Shown here: positions 40,238 through 48,110 of the stretch, piece after piece
Layout: every line of letters starts with the position of its first letter
How positions within the stretch are numbered: the first letter of the stretch is position 1
From: JBGANR01 sp044222225
GTDB taxonomy: Bacteria > Actinomycetota > Actinomycetes > Mycobacteriales > Mycobacteriaceae
Direction of reading: 5' to 3'
Assembly (NCBI GenBank): GCA_044222225.1
Contig: JBGANR010000006.1
Coordinates: 137,639 to 201,638, forward strand
Length of the DNA stretch: 64,000 bases
Notes under the pieces: model-generated
The model's input: only the letters and a program-made list of their open reading frames with translations
Database searches by the model: none
What the model was told of the DNA's origin: nothing
Translations under genes and position numbers: made by a program

Positions 40238-41392
40238 TCAGTATCGGGACGGCCGCGGCTCGTCGCCGACCAATCCGCCGATCCGGCGCCCGTCCGCGGC
40301 GGCCTCGAGGACCTCGCCGACGCGCCGGGCCGTCGACCCCCACGAGAACTCCGCCGCTCGCCGACGCGCCTTGCGCCCCATGGCGATTCGCATCGCGTCG
40401 TCGGCCAGCAGGTCCGCGACGGCCGCGACGAGTCCGTCCCGGTCGCCGACCAGCGTCCCGGTCACACCGTCGACGACGGAATCGGTCAAGCCGCGCGACG
40501 CCCGGTAGCCGACGGTCGGCACCCCGTGCTGGGCGGCCTCGATGACGGCGATCCCCCACCCCTCGGTGGTCGACGGCATCAGATGCACGAGTGCGCCGGC
40601 CAGCAGGTCGTGCTTGCGCTCATCGTCGACGTGGCCGTGGAAGACGACGCGGTCGGCGATGCCCAGCTCCCGCGCGCGCCGGCGCAACTTCGGCGCCCAC
40701 CAGCCGCCGCCGACGACGTCGAGCGTCGTCCCCGGCAGTGCGGCGACGACGGCCAGCGCGTCCTCGATCCGCTTGTGCGGCACGAGCCTGGAGAGCACGA
40801 CGAGCCGGCCGGGCCGAGGTTCGACGGCCGGCGCCGGAGCCGGATCGACGCCCGCCCGGACGACGGCGACCCGTGAGCCGTCGATACCGAGGTCCGCGAG
40901 ATCCTCCGCCGACGGCAGCGACACCGTCAGATACTGGCTGCGACGATGCAGCCACGGCGAGAGCCGGGACTCGACGAACCAGCCGATCCGCCCCAGCGCA
41001 CGTCCGGCGACCGGCCACTGCGCCCGGTGGCAGTGATGAACCAGGACGACGACGCGCCGGGCCACCAGCCGCGCCCCGAACGGCACCCCGTTCTGCGTGT
41101 CGACCACGACGTCCGGCCGGAAACCCGCGAGCGGCCCCGCGCCAATCCGCCCGGCGATCAGCGCCGCGATCGCGCGCGGGTAGACGGTCAACCTGCCGCC
41201 GGCACGCAGGAACGTCATCCCGTCCCGACTCTCGACGCGCGGCGCCCCCGGGTAGGCGGCCGTCACGTAGACGACCTCGCAGCCCGCCGCCGCCAGTTCC
41301 GCCCCGACGCGCTCCAGATACAGCTCGCTGCCGCCGCCCTGCGGATGCCCGGTGTCTCGCCAACACAGCAGCAACACCCGACGGACGCTCAC
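40238..41392 (-). CDS. GT4-type glycosyltransferase (Rv0225-like)
   Basis: 384 residues from GTG 41392, matching the length recalled for Rv0225; an upstream extension to 41542 is Arg-rich and overlaps the divergent methyltransferase. GT-B fold. The N-terminal acceptor domain starts RRVLLLCWRDTGHPQGGGSELYLERV. The donor domain has SRLVPHKRIEDAL, VVGGGWWAPKLRRRA, FHGHVDDERKHDLLAGALVHLMPSTTEGWGIAVIEAAQHGVPTVGY (the E-x7-E nucleotide-sugar motif). It should transfer a sugar from a nucleotide donor at the cytosolic face; the acceptor is unknown. Divergent from the Rv0224c-like methyltransferase as in mycobacteria. Confidence 0.88.
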   Translation of the reverse strand: MSVRRVLLLCWRDTGHPQGGGSELYLERVGAELAAAGCEVVYVTAAYPGAPRVESRDGMTFLRAGGRLTVYPRAIAALIAGRIGAGPLAGFRPDVVVDTQNGVPFGARLVARRVVVLVHHCHRAQWPVAGRALGRIGWFVESRLSPWLHRRSQYLTVSLPSAEDLADLGIDGSRVAVVRAGVDPAPAPAVEPRPGRLVVLSRLVPHKRIEDALAVVAALPGTTLDVVGGGWWAPKLRRRARELGIADRVVFHGHVDDERKHDLLAGALVHLMPSTTEGWGIAVIEAAQHGVPTVGYRASRGLTDSVVDGVTGTLVGDRDGLVAAVADLLADDAMRIAMGRKARRRAAEFSWGSTARRVGEVLEAAADGRRIGGLVGDEPRPSRY

Positions 41393-41474
41393 GCGCCCGA
41401 GACTACCGCCGCACCCCGGCGCATCCGTGCTGGGCGACGCGTCCGCGTGCCGATCGCAGCCGTAGGCTCGGCGC

Positions 41475-42359
41475 GTGCCCGTCGCCGATTCCCCGCGTCC
41501 GCCCGCGCGATTCCGGCACCGCGCCACACTGCGTCGCTCCATCGACCTGTTACGGAGCTTTCCTCTGGAACAGCGCGATCCAGACTCCTTCTACGGCATG
41601 CTCGCCGACGACACCGTCGCTCTGGTGTCCGACTTCTACACGGATGCCGCGCTGTTACCCCCGCCTTCGGCACTCGACGTGTCCTTTTCCGGACGGAACC
41701 TGTCACGGAGAGGGGCAACGCGGCGGATATCGTCGCGAAGCCCCTCTCAGCAACAGATTTCGCCCGCTCCGCTCGCCGGCACGACCGTTTTGGACGTCGG
41801 AGCCGGACCCGGCTACTTCGCACAACGATTCGCGACGGCCGGCGCGCGCTACCTGGCCGTCGAACCCGACGCGCAGCCGTGGCTCCTCCCCGGTCAGGCG
41901 CTCCGGGCGAGTGGCGACGCACTGCCGCTGGCGACGGGTTCCGTCGACGTGGCGTACTCGTCGAACGTGCTCGAGCACGTCCCGCGGCCTTGGGCGATGG
42001 CGGACGAGATGCTTCGCGTCACACGCCCCGGGGGCCTCACGCTCATCTCCTACACCGTGTGGCTCGGTCCGTTCGGCGGCCACGAGACCGGGATGTGGCA
42101 CTATCTCGGCGGCGAACGCGCGGCGCGTCGCTATGAACGACGCCACGGCCACCCGCCGAAGAACCGCTACGGAACCTCGCTGTTCCCACTCTCGGCAGCC
42201 GCCGGGTTGCGCTGGGCGGCGCAGCTCGGCGACCGCGCCGACGTGCTCGCGGCGTTCCCCCGTTACCACCCGAGTTGGGCCTGGTGGGCGGTCCGGCCGC
42301 CGGTGTTCCGTGAGTTCGCGACCAGCAACCTCGTGCTCGTGCTCCGCCCACGCACCTGA
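41475..42359 (+). CDS. SAM-dependent methyltransferase (Rv0224c-like) with an in-frame palindromic insertion
   Basis: 294 residues from GTG 41475; Rv0224c is about 254. The class I fold shows TTVLDVGAGPGYFAQRF (SAM motif I, about residue 103), an acidic VEPD and VAYSSNVLEHVPRPWAMADEMLRVTRPGG. The TVWLGPFGGHETGMWHYLGGERAA and YHPSWAWW segments are family-specific. The extra length, residues 64-99, is Ser/Arg/Gln-rich and non-conserved in style, and lies between the N-terminal helix region and motif I. Its DNA contains a 41-bp palindrome (41708-41748). Two TTA codons near the N-terminus are rare in this genome. The substrate is unknown; enzyme activity is expected to survive because the insert lies outside the core fold. 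Confidence 0.85.
   Translation: MPVADSPRPPARFRHRATLRRSIDLLRSFPLEQRDPDSFYGMLADDTVALVSDFYTDAALLPPPSALDVSFSGRNLSRRGATRRISSRSPSQQQISPAPLAGTTVLDVGAGPGYFAQRFATAGARYLAVEPDAQPWLLPGQALRASGDALPLATGSVDVAYSSNVLEHVPRPWAMADEMLRVTRPGGLTLISYTVWLGPFGGHETGMWHYLGGERAARRYERRHGHPPKNRYGTSLFPLSAAAGLRWAAQLGDRADVLAAFPRYHPSWAWWAVRPPVFREFATSNLVLVLRPRT
41708..41748 (+). repeat. 41-bp palindrome inserted within a coding sequence
   Basis: Arms GAGAGGGGC (41708-41716) and GCCCCTCTC (41740-41748) are perfect complements. Inside them CGCGGCG (41719-41725) and CGTCGCG (41731-41737) pair with one G-T wobble around GATAT. It encodes about residues 78-92 of the methyltransferase. Core and flank resemble the element at 40180-40224. 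Confidence 0.7.
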
Positions 42360-42366
42360 CCGTCCG

Positions 42367-42380
42367 GACGCCCGGGCGTC
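42367..42380. other. 14-bp loopless palindrome between convergent genes
   Basis: GACGCCCGGGCGTC is self-complementary and covers the 19-bp gap between the methyltransferase stop (42359) and the stop of the Gln/Tyr-rich membrane protein gene (42379). It could act in termination but has no loop, so its role is uncertain. Confidence 0.35.
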
Positions 42381-43365
42381 AGTACGACCGATAGCCGGGA
42401 TTGTAGTACCGTTTGACCGATTCCGGCGCCCACAGCAGGCTGATCGCGATGACGGCCGTCACCAGGCCGACGCAGGTGAACAGGCTCACCGCATAGACGA
42501 CCGTCGCCGCTATGCGCACGCCGTTCGAGCCCACCACCAGCAATGCGACCGAGACGGCCGCGACCGCGAAGAACACGACGGCGATACCGACGATCACGGC
42601 GCCGATCTGCTCGATCTCGGCGCGGCTGTACAGGTCTCCGGCATCGCCGATGCGGTAGCGGCCACCACCGCCGTCGACGGCCATCTCCCAGAGCAGACTG
42701 CGCATCAGCAGGAAGAACCCGCCACCGAGCACCCCGACGACGAGCTGCACGATCGCCGCGGCGATGAGCGCGCCGGGCCTCGACCCCTGCGGCACCGCCG
42801 GCGCCGGCGGCATCGCGTACGGGTCCGGCCCGGGATACTGCTGCTGCGGCCCGGGGCCATACGGCGTGCCCGGCCCGTATTCCCCGGCTCCGTACTGCGT
42901 CGCCCCGTACTGCCCGGGCCCATACTGCTGGGCCCCATACGGCGCGGCCCCGTACTGCCCGGCTCCGTATTGCTCGGCACCGTACTGCCCGGCGCCCTGA
43001 GAATCGGCGCCTGTCCGGCCGGCGTCGTACCCGCCCGGCCCGTACGACGCATCACCCTGCCCATACGGCGGCCCGCCGTACTGCCCGGGCCCGTACTGCC
43101 CAGCGCCGTATTGCCCGGCGCCGTACTGGTCCTGTCCGTATTGCCCCTGGGCGTACCGACCTTCGACGGGTTGCGCGGCCTGCCCACCGTCGGCCGGGTT
43201 CGCACGCTTCGTCAGATCAGGCCCCGCCGGACCGGGGCCCGCCGGGTCCGGCCGTCCCGCGTCCCGCTCCTGACGATCGCCGCCGGACGTCTGCATGCCC
43301 ATCTGCGTCCGCGCCCACGGATCGGGATCCGGGCTGCGGGGCGCGTCGGGATCGTTCTCGGCCAT
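42379..43365 (-). CDS. Membrane protein with a long Gly/Gln/Tyr-rich low-complexity tail
   Basis: 328 residues from ATG 43365 (GAGGAG upstream). Residues 1-70 are Asp/Pro/Gly-rich. Residues 70-180 are repeats of the QYG type (GQYGAGQYGPGQYG, AAPYGAQQYGPG), with Tyr recurring every 4-6 residues, and have the composition of prion-like condensate-forming domains. Residues 199-221, 254-285 and 293-315 are membrane segments; the C-terminus ends KRYYNPGYRSY. The low-complexity part precedes the first helix without a signal peptide, so it is probably cytosolic. It follows a second gene of the same design (43440-44249) by 74 nt, so the two are probably co-expressed. Not recognised as a named family. 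Confidence 0.75.
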   Translation of the reverse strand: MAENDPDAPRSPDPDPWARTQMGMQTSGGDRQERDAGRPDPAGPGPAGPDLTKRANPADGGQAAQPVEGRYAQGQYGQDQYGAGQYGAGQYGPGQYGGPPYGQGDASYGPGGYDAGRTGADSQGAGQYGAEQYGAGQYGAAPYGAQQYGPGQYGATQYGAGEYGPGTPYGPGPQQQYPGPDPYAMPPAPAVPQGSRPGALIAAAIVQLVVGVLGGGFFLLMRSLLWEMAVDGGGGRYRIGDAGDLYSRAEIEQIGAVIVGIAVVFFAVAAVSVALLVVGSNGVRIAATVVYAVSLFTCVGLVTAVIAISLLWAPESVKRYYNPGYRSY

Positions 43366-43439
43366 CGGGCTCCTCGCTCCACCGTTTCGCCGCACACCGG
43401 ATGTCCGGCGCACAGCCACCATCACCAACCTATCGTCGG

Positions 43440-44249
43440 CTAGTTCGTCGTCGTGTTGCAGCTGACGACGGCCCCCGACTTCACGCTGACGACCGTGCCG
43501 TTCTTGTAGATCTTGCAGGTCACGCTCCCGCCGGAGCCGGCGGGCCGCACGGACGCCACCATGTAGACGTAGCCGCCTTCGAGCGGGAAGTTCTTGCACC
43601 AGGGCAGCGGGACGTCCTCCTCCTGCTTCGCCGTCAGGTTGTAGATCACATTGCCCTGCGTCGCGCCGGTGCCGGTGAGCTCGAACGTCAGTCCGCTGGA
43701 CTGCACCGGGCATCCTCCCGCCGACGTCGGCCGGCCCGGCTCCACGCTCGAGTCGCTCGCCTGCACGGAGCTGCTCGGCAGAGTCGACGTCTCGCCGGCC
43801 GTCGTCGCGTCGTCGCCGGAGGTGAACAGGTACGCCCCGACGACGGCGGCGATCAAGAGCACGACGGCCGCCGTGACGCCGATGATGAGCCCCGTCTTCG
43901 GTCCGCGGCCCCCGGACGGCGGCGGCGCCTGCGGCGGATACCCGGGCTGCCCGTACGCCGGCTGCGCGCCGTAGCTCTGATCGCCGTACCCCTGATCACC
44001 GTAGCCCTGGCCCGGAGCGCCGTAGCCCTGCTGCGGCCCCGGCCCGTACGCCGGTTGCTGTCCGTACTGCTGATAGCCGCCGGTCTGGTAGCCGCCCGGC
44101 CCCGGCTGATACGGCATCGGCGACGTCCCGCCCGAGGTCGGGCCGATCATCGTCTGGTCGAGCTGCGGATTCGATCCCGGCTGATTCGGCGGCCCGCCCC
44201 CGGGCCGATCGCCCGGCTGCTGTCCCCATCCCTGTTGCGGCCCACCCAT
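43440..44249 (-). CDS. MmpS-like protein with a Gly/Tyr/Gln-rich cytosolic tail
   Basis: 269 residues; ATG 44249 has a strong AAGGGGAG site. Residues 1-118 are low complexity, with repeats such as GYGDQGYGDQSYGAQPAYG. One membrane helix spans about 119-142 (GLIIGVTAAVVLLIAAVVGAYLF), then a Ser/Thr linker. Residues 180-265 form a small beta-rich extracytoplasmic domain with four Cys (180, 218, 245, 264): LTFELTGTGATQGNVIYNL, VPLPWCK, GGYVYMVASV, VTCKIYKNG and AVVSC. The order and the LPW and VTCKI...VVSC motifs resemble MmpS accessory proteins of MmpL transporters, which usually lack the long tail. A role with an MmpL or envelope complex is inferred. Confidence 0.75.
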   Translation of the reverse strand: MGGPQQGWGQQPGDRPGGGPPNQPGSNPQLDQTMIGPTSGGTSPMPYQPGPGGYQTGGYQQYGQQPAYGPGPQQGYGAPGQGYGDQGYGDQSYGAQPAYGQPGYPPQAPPPSGGRGPKTGLIIGVTAAVVLLIAAVVGAYLFTSGDDATTAGETSTLPSSSVQASDSSVEPGRPTSAGGCPVQSSGLTFELTGTGATQGNVIYNLTAKQEEDVPLPWCKNFPLEGGYVYMVASVRPAGSGGSVTCKIYKNGTVVSVKSGAVVSCNTTTN

Positions 44250-44350
44250 GATCTCCCCTTCACGTCCCGCGTGACATTCATCGTCACCCGCACCGTCCGC
44301 GACGTGCGGACGGTCGAATCAGCGTTGATTATGCCCACCTCCGACGACGA

Positions 44351-44375
44351 CGCCCGGGCCGCAAGGGCCCGGGCG
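44351..44375. terminator. 10-bp hairpin after the MacB-type permease gene
   Basis: Arms CGCCCGGGCC (44351-44360) and 44366-44375 are exact complements around GCAAG. On the minus strand it lies about 85 nt after the permease stop (44460) and upstream of the MmpS-like gene, so it probably ends the ABC transcript. Confidence 0.6.
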
Positions 44376-44404
44376 CCTGTTCGATCCTGCCGTCGGCCGT
44401 CACC

Positions 44405-44426
44405 GAGATGGAGCCTGCGGAATCGA
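44405..44426 (-). repeat. Dispersed short repeat, inverted intergenic copy
   Basis: GAGATGGAGCCTGCGGAATC plus GA is the reverse complement, with one mismatch, of the first 22 bases of the aftD 33-bp unit. It lies between the permease stop and the hairpin at 44351-44375. Confidence 0.55.
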
Positions 44427-44459
44427 GCGGGGGCTCCGATCCGGTGACGGCCAGCGCCG

Positions 44460-47030
44460 TCACTCCTCCGAGATGACCTCCAACGCCCGCGTCCGCGACG
44501 CGCTGACGGCCGGCCACACCGCGGCCAGCAGACCGACGACGACGGCGAGCACAAGCGTCACGACGATCGTGTCGACGGGGATCACCGTCTTGTCGAAGCC
44601 GAACTCGCGCATCGACTTCATGAAGGTCCAGCCGAGCAGCGCACCGAGCCCGACGCCGGTGATCGCACCGAAGACCGCGATGAGCAGCGACTCCAGGTAG
44701 ATCGTCCGCCGCACCTGGCCGCGGAACATGCCGACGGCGCGCAGCATCCCGATCTCGCGCCGGCGTTCGATGACCGACAGCGCGAGGGTGTTGACGATGC
44801 CGAGCACGGCGATGAGCAGCGAGAGGCCGAGCATGCCGTACAGCACGAAGACCATGCCGTCGATGGCCGACCCGATCTGCCCCTTGAACTCGGTCCGGTC
44901 CTGCACGACGACGTCGAGGTCGTTCTTCGTCGCCTCACTGATCCGCTCCTTGACGACGTCCGGCTCCGTGCCCGACTTCGCCGTGGCGAGGATCAGCTGA
45001 TCGTGCCGCTGCGCCTCCGGGACCAGCTTGGTGTAGATCTCCGGCCCGACGATCCACGGCCCGAGCACCTGGCTGGCCTCGAAGGTGCCGCCGACCACCG
45101 CGTCGGCCGTCAGCCCGGCGGACGGCCCGTACAGCGTGACCTTGTCGCCGGCCTTCCAACCGGTGTCCTTGGCGGTGTCCTCGTTGACGAGGATCGTGTT
45201 CGCCGCGACGTCCGGCGACGCGCCGTCCTTCATGATGTAGGGCATCACGTCGTGCAACCCGGGCTGGGCGACGGTGCCGCCGCCGATGGCCTTGTCCTTC
45301 GCCAGCCGGATCATGGCCGTCTGGACCGGAACCACCTTGTCGACGCCGTCGATCGCCTGGATCTTGCCGAGCGTGCCGTCGGGCAGCGGACCGCCCTGGA
45401 AGCCCTGCACGATGACGTCGGCGGTGACGTTCTTGTCGATGACGTCGTCGAACATCGCCTTGAGCGACGCACCCATCGTGCCGATCGTCACGACCAGCAT
45501 GACGCCGAGCGTGAGCGCGAAGGCCGTCGCCGCCGACCGGCGCGGATTGCGCGAGGCGTTGGTCGTGGCGAGCCGTCCGATCTTGCCGAACGGGGCGCCG
45601 ACGATCCGGCCGAGCCCGCCGATGAACGGCCGGCCGAGCGCCGGCGCGACCATGAGCATGCCGACGAGCAGCAGCGGCGCGCCGAGTCCGACGAAGGTGA
45701 CGGACTCGTTGATGCCGCCCGCGAGAGCGGCGGCGACACCGGCGGCCAGGACGACGATGCCGATGATCGTGCGCACCTTGAGCGGCTTGCCGCCTTCGGT
45801 CTGCGCCTCGCGCATCGCCTCGACCGGCGCGATCCGAGACGCTCGCAGCGCCGGGACCAACGCGCTGATCATCGTGACGAACACGCCGACGGCCAGCGCT
45901 CCGACCACCGGCTGCCAGCCGATGACGAGATCACCCTTCGGCACACCGGTGTTACCGGATTTGAGGAACTCGTACAGGCCCGCGGCCAGACCGAACCCGG
46001 CGAGGAGCCCGACGATGCCGCCGAGGAGCCCCACGACGCCGGCCTCGAAGAGCACCGCCCGCAGCACCTCCGGACGGCTGACGCCCACCGCGCGCAGCAG
46101 GGCGAGCTCACGGACCCGCTGCATGATGAGCATGGTGAAGGTGTTGTAGATGATGAAGATCGCGACGAGCAGGCCGATGCCGGCGAAGCCCAGCAGCATG
46201 TAGCTGAAGACGTCGAGGAACGAGCTGATCTCCTGCTTGGCGTCGTCACGCAGGTCGGCACCGGTCTTGACGGAGTAGTCCTCGGTGCCGATCTTCGCCG
46301 AGATCCGCTCCTTGAGCTGGTCCGCCGTCGTCCCGGCGGCCGCCGTCAGCTCGACGCTCTGCGAGAAGCCCGGCTGGGCGAGCATCGCCGCGGCGACCTT
46401 CTGGTTGACCTCGACGAGGATGAGCCCGCTGGAGTCCGACGTGAACGACGTGATGCCGACGATCTTGAGCTTGACCGGGGCCGCGTTGATGATCGCGCGC
46501 GTGACGTCGCCGACCTTGAGGCCGCCGCGATCGGCCGCCTCCTTGTTGATCAGCGCCTCGATCGGCGTCGAGGCCAGGGTCTGCGGGTCGAGGGCGGGCG
46601 GCGCGTTGGGCGCAGCGCCCTGCACGATGGGATTGCCGTCGATCGCCTGACTCGGCGGGACGTAGCTGGAGATCGTCGACGGCGCGCCACCGGCCCGCAA
46701 CGCCGTGTCGTCCTTCGCGGCGATGGTGATGCCGCCCTGGTAGACCTTGACGATCTTGTCGATGCCGAGGGTCTGCTTGTCCTTCGTCAGGTCGTCGACG
46801 ACGGCATCCGGAATACCCGGTGCACCCTGGCGCTTCGTGGCGATCTGGGAGTCGACGCCGACGTAGACGTTGTCGAAGATCGTCGCGAAGGAACCCTGCA
46901 TCGTGTTCCGGAACGTCAGAGCTCCGGAGACGAAGGCGGTGCCGAGCACCACCGCGAGGACGGTGAGGACGAGCCTGAGTTTGTGTGCGCGCAGGTTCCG
47001 CAGGGAGACCTTGCGCATCGCGCTAGCCAT
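44460..47030 (-). CDS. MacB/FtsX-type ABC transporter permease
   Basis: 856 residues. An N-terminal membrane helix (SLRNLRAHKLRLVLTVLAVVLGTAFVSGAL) and a large extracytoplasmic MacB periplasmic-core-like domain come first. Then there are three helices of a first FtsX domain (about 260-400), further helices (about 430-540), a second extracytoplasmic domain (about 550-720) and a final FtsX domain with RRREIGMLRAVGMFRGQVRRTIYLESLLIAVFGAITG. This duplicated layout with ten or so helices is common in actinobacteria. It acts with the ATPase encoded immediately upstream (11-nt gap) as a mechanotransmission or export complex; the substrate is unknown. Confidence 0.9.
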   Translation of the reverse strand: MASAMRKVSLRNLRAHKLRLVLTVLAVVLGTAFVSGALTFRNTMQGSFATIFDNVYVGVDSQIATKRQGAPGIPDAVVDDLTKDKQTLGIDKIVKVYQGGITIAAKDDTALRAGGAPSTISSYVPPSQAIDGNPIVQGAAPNAPPALDPQTLASTPIEALINKEAADRGGLKVGDVTRAIINAAPVKLKIVGITSFTSDSSGLILVEVNQKVAAAMLAQPGFSQSVELTAAAGTTADQLKERISAKIGTEDYSVKTGADLRDDAKQEISSFLDVFSYMLLGFAGIGLLVAIFIIYNTFTMLIMQRVRELALLRAVGVSRPEVLRAVLFEAGVVGLLGGIVGLLAGFGLAAGLYEFLKSGNTGVPKGDLVIGWQPVVGALAVGVFVTMISALVPALRASRIAPVEAMREAQTEGGKPLKVRTIIGIVVLAAGVAAALAGGINESVTFVGLGAPLLLVGMLMVAPALGRPFIGGLGRIVGAPFGKIGRLATTNASRNPRRSAATAFALTLGVMLVVTIGTMGASLKAMFDDVIDKNVTADVIVQGFQGGPLPDGTLGKIQAIDGVDKVVPVQTAMIRLAKDKAIGGGTVAQPGLHDVMPYIMKDGASPDVAANTILVNEDTAKDTGWKAGDKVTLYGPSAGLTADAVVGGTFEASQVLGPWIVGPEIYTKLVPEAQRHDQLILATAKSGTEPDVVKERISEATKNDLDVVVQDRTEFKGQIGSAIDGMVFVLYGMLGLSLLIAVLGIVNTLALSVIERRREIGMLRAVGMFRGQVRRTIYLESLLIAVFGAITGVGLGALLGWTFMKSMREFGFDKTVIPVDTIVVTLVLAVVVGLLAAVWPAVSASRTRALEVISEE

Positions 47031-47041
47031 GCGTGTTCCCC

Positions 47042-47788
47042 CTACTGGTCCAGGTTGCGCATGTACTTGTACACGTCATCGGCCGTCGGACGCAGCAGCT
47101 CGTTGACGATCTCGCCGTCGGCGAGGAAGACGACCCGATCGGCGTAGCTCGCCGCGCGCGGATCGTGCGTCACGATGACGACCGTCTGACCGAACTCGTC
47201 GACGGCGGCGCGCAGGATGTCGAGCACCTCCGCCGACGACCGCGAGTCGAGGTTGCCGGTCGGCTCGTCGCCGAAGATGATGTCCGGACGTCCGACCAGG
47301 GCCCGCGCACACGCGACGCGCTGCTGCTGGCCGCCCGACAGCTCGTTGGGACGGTGGGTCAGCCGGTCCGTCAGGCCGAGCCGGCCCGTGACCTGGTCGA
47401 ACCACTCCTCGTCGGTCTTCTTGCCCGCGATGTCGCCCGGCAGCGTGATGTTCTCCTTGGCCGTCAGCGTCGGCACGAGGTTGAACGACTGGAAGACGAA
47501 GCCGATGCGGTCGCGCCGCAGCCGCGTCATCTCCTTGTCGGACAACCCGCGCAGGCTGTCGTCACCGATGAAGACCTCGCCCTCGGAGGCGTCGTCGAGC
47601 CCCGCCAGGCAGTGCATGAGCGTCGACTTGCCCGAGCCCGACGGCCCCATGATCGCGGTGAACTCGCCCCGCGGGAAGTTGTAGGAGACGTCGCGCAAGG
47701 CGAACACCTTCGTCTCCCCCGATCCATACACCTTCGACACCCGCTCGGCGCGAGCCGCGACGGGGAATGCTGCCGCTGGAGCACTCAT
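47042..47788 (-). CDS. MacB/LolD-type ABC transporter ATP-binding protein
   Basis: 248 residues from ATG 47788 (AGAGGAA upstream). Motifs: Walker A MGPSGSGKSTLMHCLAGLD, the LolD/MacB family's Q-loop region IGFVFQSFNLVPTLTAKENI, signature ELSGGQQQRVACARAL, Walker B IIFGDEPTGNLDS and H-loop IVTHD. It is the energising subunit for the permease that follows; together they form a two-gene operon. Confidence 0.93.
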   Translation of the reverse strand: MSAPAAAFPVAARAERVSKVYGSGETKVFALRDVSYNFPRGEFTAIMGPSGSGKSTLMHCLAGLDDASEGEVFIGDDSLRGLSDKEMTRLRRDRIGFVFQSFNLVPTLTAKENITLPGDIAGKKTDEEWFDQVTGRLGLTDRLTHRPNELSGGQQQRVACARALVGRPDIIFGDEPTGNLDSRSSAEVLDILRAAVDEFGQTVVIVTHDPRAASYADRVVFLADGEIVNELLRPTADDVYKYMRNLDQ

Positions 47789-48110
47789 TCTGCGTTTCCT
47801 CTCCGCGCACACGATTGCACGCTGCTCTGCGCTTTCACGATCCATGACCGTCTCAGCCGCGATGACACGCGCGGCCCACGATGACGCGCCCTGCGTTCAG
47901 GCGAACCTTCACCACGATTCCGTACCCGGCGCGTCGTCGCATCGGTCTCCAGGGTGAGATCTGCGATCGACCATCGAACGATTCCCTCCTCGATCATGAC
48001 GTGTCCGCGCCCCCGGGGCATCGGGGAGCACCCGGAGAACGACCCGGAGAATCGCCCGAACGCACGAGCGGGGCCCGGCACCATCGTGCCGGGCCCCGCC
48101 TACGCGCGTG
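47789..48110. other. 322-bp intergenic region upstream of the ABC operon, with the pckA terminator
   Basis: No gene is supported here. The left part is the leader of the ABC ATPase gene (minus strand); no clear -35/-10 pair was identified. The right end carries the pckA terminator hairpin at 48068-48099. The remainder shows no repeat or RNA structure that I can defend. Confidence 0.6.
48068..48099 (-). terminator. 14-bp perfect hairpin terminator of pckA
   Basis: Arms 48068-48081 (GCGGGGCCCGGCAC) and 48086-48099 are exact complements around CATC, 12 nt beyond the pckA stop (48111) in its direction of transcription. Confidence 0.8.

Noticed and set aside
42826..43190. Possible CRISPR-like array (regular 12-18 bp repeats)
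   Set aside because: The repeats are in frame and encode QYG units of a membrane protein; there are no unique spacers of constant length and no cas genes.
45003..47147. 714-codon plus-strand frame opposite the MacB-type permease
   Set aside because: Shadow of the permease codons: extremely His/Arg/Asp-rich and motif-free.
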